Origin: JBGPBY01 sp041481485
GTDB taxonomy: Bacteria > Acidobacteriota > Terriglobia > 20CM-2-55-15
DNA: 8,201 bases
NCBI GenBank assembly: GCA_041481485.1
Contig: JBGPBY010000336.1
Location: 1 to 8,201 of the forward strand
Direction of reading: 5' to 3'
The notes under the pieces were generated by a model. The model saw only the letters and a program-made list of their open reading frames with translations. It ran no database searches and was not told where the DNA came from. Shown piece after piece: positions 6,723-8,201 of the stretch (its first letter is position 1; each line of letters opens with the position of its first letter). Made by a program: the position numbers and the translations under genes.

Positions 6723-7862
6723 TTGATTTTTGAATCCATTTGGCAGGAACTCGAGACCGAGTACGGCCGTGAGAATCTGAGATTCCCGAAAGAAATTATT
6801 CTGCTGGGTGGCGCACCCGGTGCCGGAAAAGGCACCAACACGGCGTTTATCTCCAAATCGCGCGGACTGACGTGCGCGCCCATCATCATCAGCGCGTTAT
6901 TGGATTCCCCGGAAGCCAAAGCCCTGAAGGATACCGGGACCATGGTGGGCGATCGCGAAGTCGTGAATCTGTTGTTGCGTCAACTCCTCCGCTCGGAATA
7001 CCGCAACGGAGTGATCATCGACGGTTTTCCGCGAACCAATGTCCAGGTGGAGTGCCTCAAGCTGCTTGTCGAAAAGATGCACGGACTTCGAAAGGAGTTT
7101 TTTGGGACGCCGCTGGGCATCCACTTCCGCAGTCCGACCATTCACATTATGGTACTTTTCGTCGATGAGAAAGAGTCCATTGCGCGTCAGTTGAAACGCG
7201 GCCGCGAAACAATCGCCCACAATGAAGAGGTGAAGCGAACAGGTATCGGCGCAGTCTGGGAAGACCGGCCCACCGATCACGACGAAGCTCTCGCCCGCCG
7301 TCGCTATGAGGCATTCAAAGATCAGACGTGGGAAGCGCTGGAATCATTGAAGGAGATCTTTCACTACCATTTCATCAATGCCCAGGGCCCCATCGAAAGT
7401 GTCGAACAGAACATACTCAAGGAACTTCAATATCAGAGTACGCTGGAGCTGGATCCGCGCACATTCGATCGGCTGCGGGGCGTTCCTGTAGCCAGTGCGA
7501 TCATCGTACATGCCCGTCAGGAACTCGTGAACCGTCTCGATGGTTACGAGATGGAGCACCCCGAGTTGTTTGCCCGGGTCGTGTACTTCATCGAAAACAA
7601 AGTGATTCCCATTGTTCTTCGTCACGCAATTTCCGGCGTGTCCCTGATCAACACTGAAAACCCGGTGCTTGACGATCCTCTGGCTCTCGCTATGCTGATC
7701 GACGTGTTTTCCGAACGCGGGTATCACGCTGCGGTCGATATCCATCGCCTGGATGTGCCTGAAAAATTCGATTTGAAAACCGGCGAGATCCAATGCCGGG
7801 TCAAGAAGGTCTATCGTATCCAGATCCGATTCCAGGGATCGGAAATCCGGCGGGGATTGTAA
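6723..7862 (+). CDS. Nucleoside monophosphate kinase (adenylate-kinase-like) with a large C-terminal extension
   Basis: A 379-residue cytoplasmic P-loop kinase, expected to transfer phosphate from ATP to a nucleoside monophosphate or similar acceptor. The Walker A/P-loop is GGAPGAGKGT (29-38). The adenylate-kinase NMP-site motif DGFPRT is at 100-105. The hydrophobic strand HIMVLFVD (141-148) leads into RQLKRGR (155-161), the usual LID entry, and an Arg-rich RRR (192-194) matches the family's later catalytic arginines. The TGDxxR AMP-binding motif of true adenylate kinases is replaced by ISALLDSP, so the acceptor may differ from AMP. Usual adenylate kinases have about 190-220 residues; here some 140 further residues (from about 240) form an unnamed domain. 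I recall similar long versions in Verrucomicrobiota, Planctomycetota and Acidobacteriota. Start TTG 6723 is chosen from AAGGA 8 bases upstream. It is transcribed away from the operon and is probably functionally independent of it. Confidence 0.8.
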   Translation: MIFESIWQELETEYGRENLRFPKEIILLGGAPGAGKGTNTAFISKSRGLTCAPIIISALLDSPEAKALKDTGTMVGDREVVNLLLRQLLRSEYRNGVIIDGFPRTNVQVECLKLLVEKMHGLRKEFFGTPLGIHFRSPTIHIMVLFVDEKESIARQLKRGRETIAHNEEVKRTGIGAVWEDRPTDHDEALARRRYEAFKDQTWEALESLKEIFHYHFINAQGPIESVEQNILKELQYQSTLELDPRTFDRLRGVPVASAIIVHARQELVNRLDGYEMEHPELFARVVYFIENKVIPIVLRHAISGVSLINTENPVLDDPLALAMLIDVFSERGYHAAVDIHRLDVPEKFDLKTGEIQCRVKKVYRIQIRFQGSEIRRGL

Positions 7863-8019
7863 GGGAGCGGCGGTATTCCCACCACCGGGCCCCTTATCCT
7901 TCTGACGCCTGACGCGGCGGACGGGGAGGTCGCCAGCTGCATTTGCCGCTTAGGGCTTGTGCAAAAATAACTTGGCAGAATGCCAGACCGGGATCTGACC
8001 AATGTTCAATTCCCAATGT
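7863..8019. other. Intergenic region between converging kinase and four-helix-bundle genes
   Basis: About 157 GC-rich then AT-rich bases. They contain a 7-bp tandem repeat CTGACGC (7902-7915), a GGGCCC palindrome (about 7888-7893), the terminator-like hairpin at 7963-7985 and most of a 14-bp tandem repeat that ends at 8026. I see no convincing gene. No hairpin with a T-run is found for the kinase transcript. Confidence 0.5.
7963..7985 (-). terminator. Rho-independent terminator-like hairpin for the minus-strand gene at the right edge
   Basis: Read on the minus strand: stem TGGCA, loop TTC, stem TGCCA (7985-7973), then AG and TTATTTTT (7970-7963). It lies 35 bases after the stop codon of the four-helix-bundle gene. 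The stem is short (5 bp), so termination may be weak. Confidence 0.45.
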
Positions 8020-8026
8020 TCAATTC
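7999..8026. repeat. 14-bp perfect tandem repeat, two copies
   Basis: CCAATGTTCAATTC occurs at 7999-8012 and again at 8013-8026. The second copy contains the stop codon (8022-8020) of the minus-strand gene to its right, so the last codons of that gene are part of the repeat. Confidence 0.9.
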
Positions 8027-8201
8027 TTATCCGAACAGAGGGCGGCCGCACGAGTCCGACCGGTTCTGATCGAAGCCGAAGCCATTCGGCAGAGTTCCTT
8101 GTTTTCCGCGAGAATGTCGACAAGTAAGTCCGGCGGAATCAAAGAACTTTTGGTCATGATCCGAATCCAGACAGCGGTTTCATTGAGTTCTTTTTGTACA
8201 A
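8020..8201 (-). CDS. Four-helix-bundle protein (23S rRNA intervening-sequence/S23 family), C-terminal part
   Basis: Partial gene. The 5' part lies beyond the right edge, and 59 residues plus a TGA stop (8022-8020) are visible. The frame reads VQKELNETAVWIRIMTKSSL, IPPDLLVDILAENKELCRMA, SASIRTGRTRAAALCSDKN. The pattern KELNET..W...., a loop with PPDLL, then an acidic helix ending in S.RTGR, matches the last two helices of the small four-helix-bundle proteins (about 115-130 residues) first found in intervening sequences of 23S rRNA genes. No rRNA is nearby, so this is a free-standing copy. Their function is unknown; they occur as scattered, often strain-specific genes. The short stretch could in principle be misassigned, but the motif order fits well. 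Confidence 0.7.
   Translation of the reverse strand, partial: VQKELNETAVWIRIMTKSSLIPPDLLVDILAENKELCRMASASIRTGRTRAAALCSDKN

Noticed and set aside
7811..8002. 63-codon minus-strand frame across the kinase 3' end
   Set aside because: It overlaps the conserved C-terminus of the kinase and lies across the terminator hairpin, with no recognisable motif or ribosome-binding site.

Overview
The window looks like a stretch of chromosome from an uncultured or environmental Gram-negative bacterium, most likely an Acidobacteriota member. This is an inference from gene types (secreted PQQ propellers, PAL-like NHL propellers, multihaem c-type cytochrome, the long nucleoside monophosphate kinase family), the moderately high GC and the use of GTG and TTG starts. 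No rRNA or other marker gene settles the taxonomy.

Layout. Positions 1-188 hold four copies of a ~27-bp palindromic unit arranged as two nested inverted repeats, followed by a tRNA T-arm-like relic (about 257-284). A plus-strand gene (413-1585) encodes an exported cytochrome c with four tandem one-haem domains. It converges on a four-gene minus-strand operon, read right to left from a strong-looking promoter at 6523-6550: a PAL-like NHL propeller (6482-5328), a small secreted cupin (5314-4694), a cysteine-free PQQ glucose-dehydrogenase-type propeller (4670-2733) and a second PAL-like NHL propeller (2704-1613). Gaps inside the operon are only 13, 23 and 28 bases, each with a Shine-Dalgarno, so one transcript is likely. 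All four products carry N-terminal export signals. On the other side of a 240-base divergent region lies a nucleoside monophosphate kinase-like gene (6723-7862, TTG start) with a large uncharacterised C-terminal part. At the right edge is the 3' end of a minus-strand four-helix-bundle protein gene (8020-8201), with a terminator-like hairpin behind it and a 14-bp tandem repeat across its stop codon.

How the parts may work together. The operon plus the convergent tetrahaem cytochrome can be read as an extracytoplasmic oxidation module. The PQQ enzyme would oxidise a sugar or alcohol-like substrate, and the cytochrome would take the electrons, since the dehydrogenase has neither a haem domain nor a membrane anchor. 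The two propellers keep the three zinc-binding histidines and the catalytic Tyr and Arg positions of peptidyl-alpha-hydroxyglycine alpha-amidating lyase, and the cupin could bind a metal and a small molecule. The substrate is not visible from sequence. The kinase and the four-helix-bundle gene look unrelated to this module.
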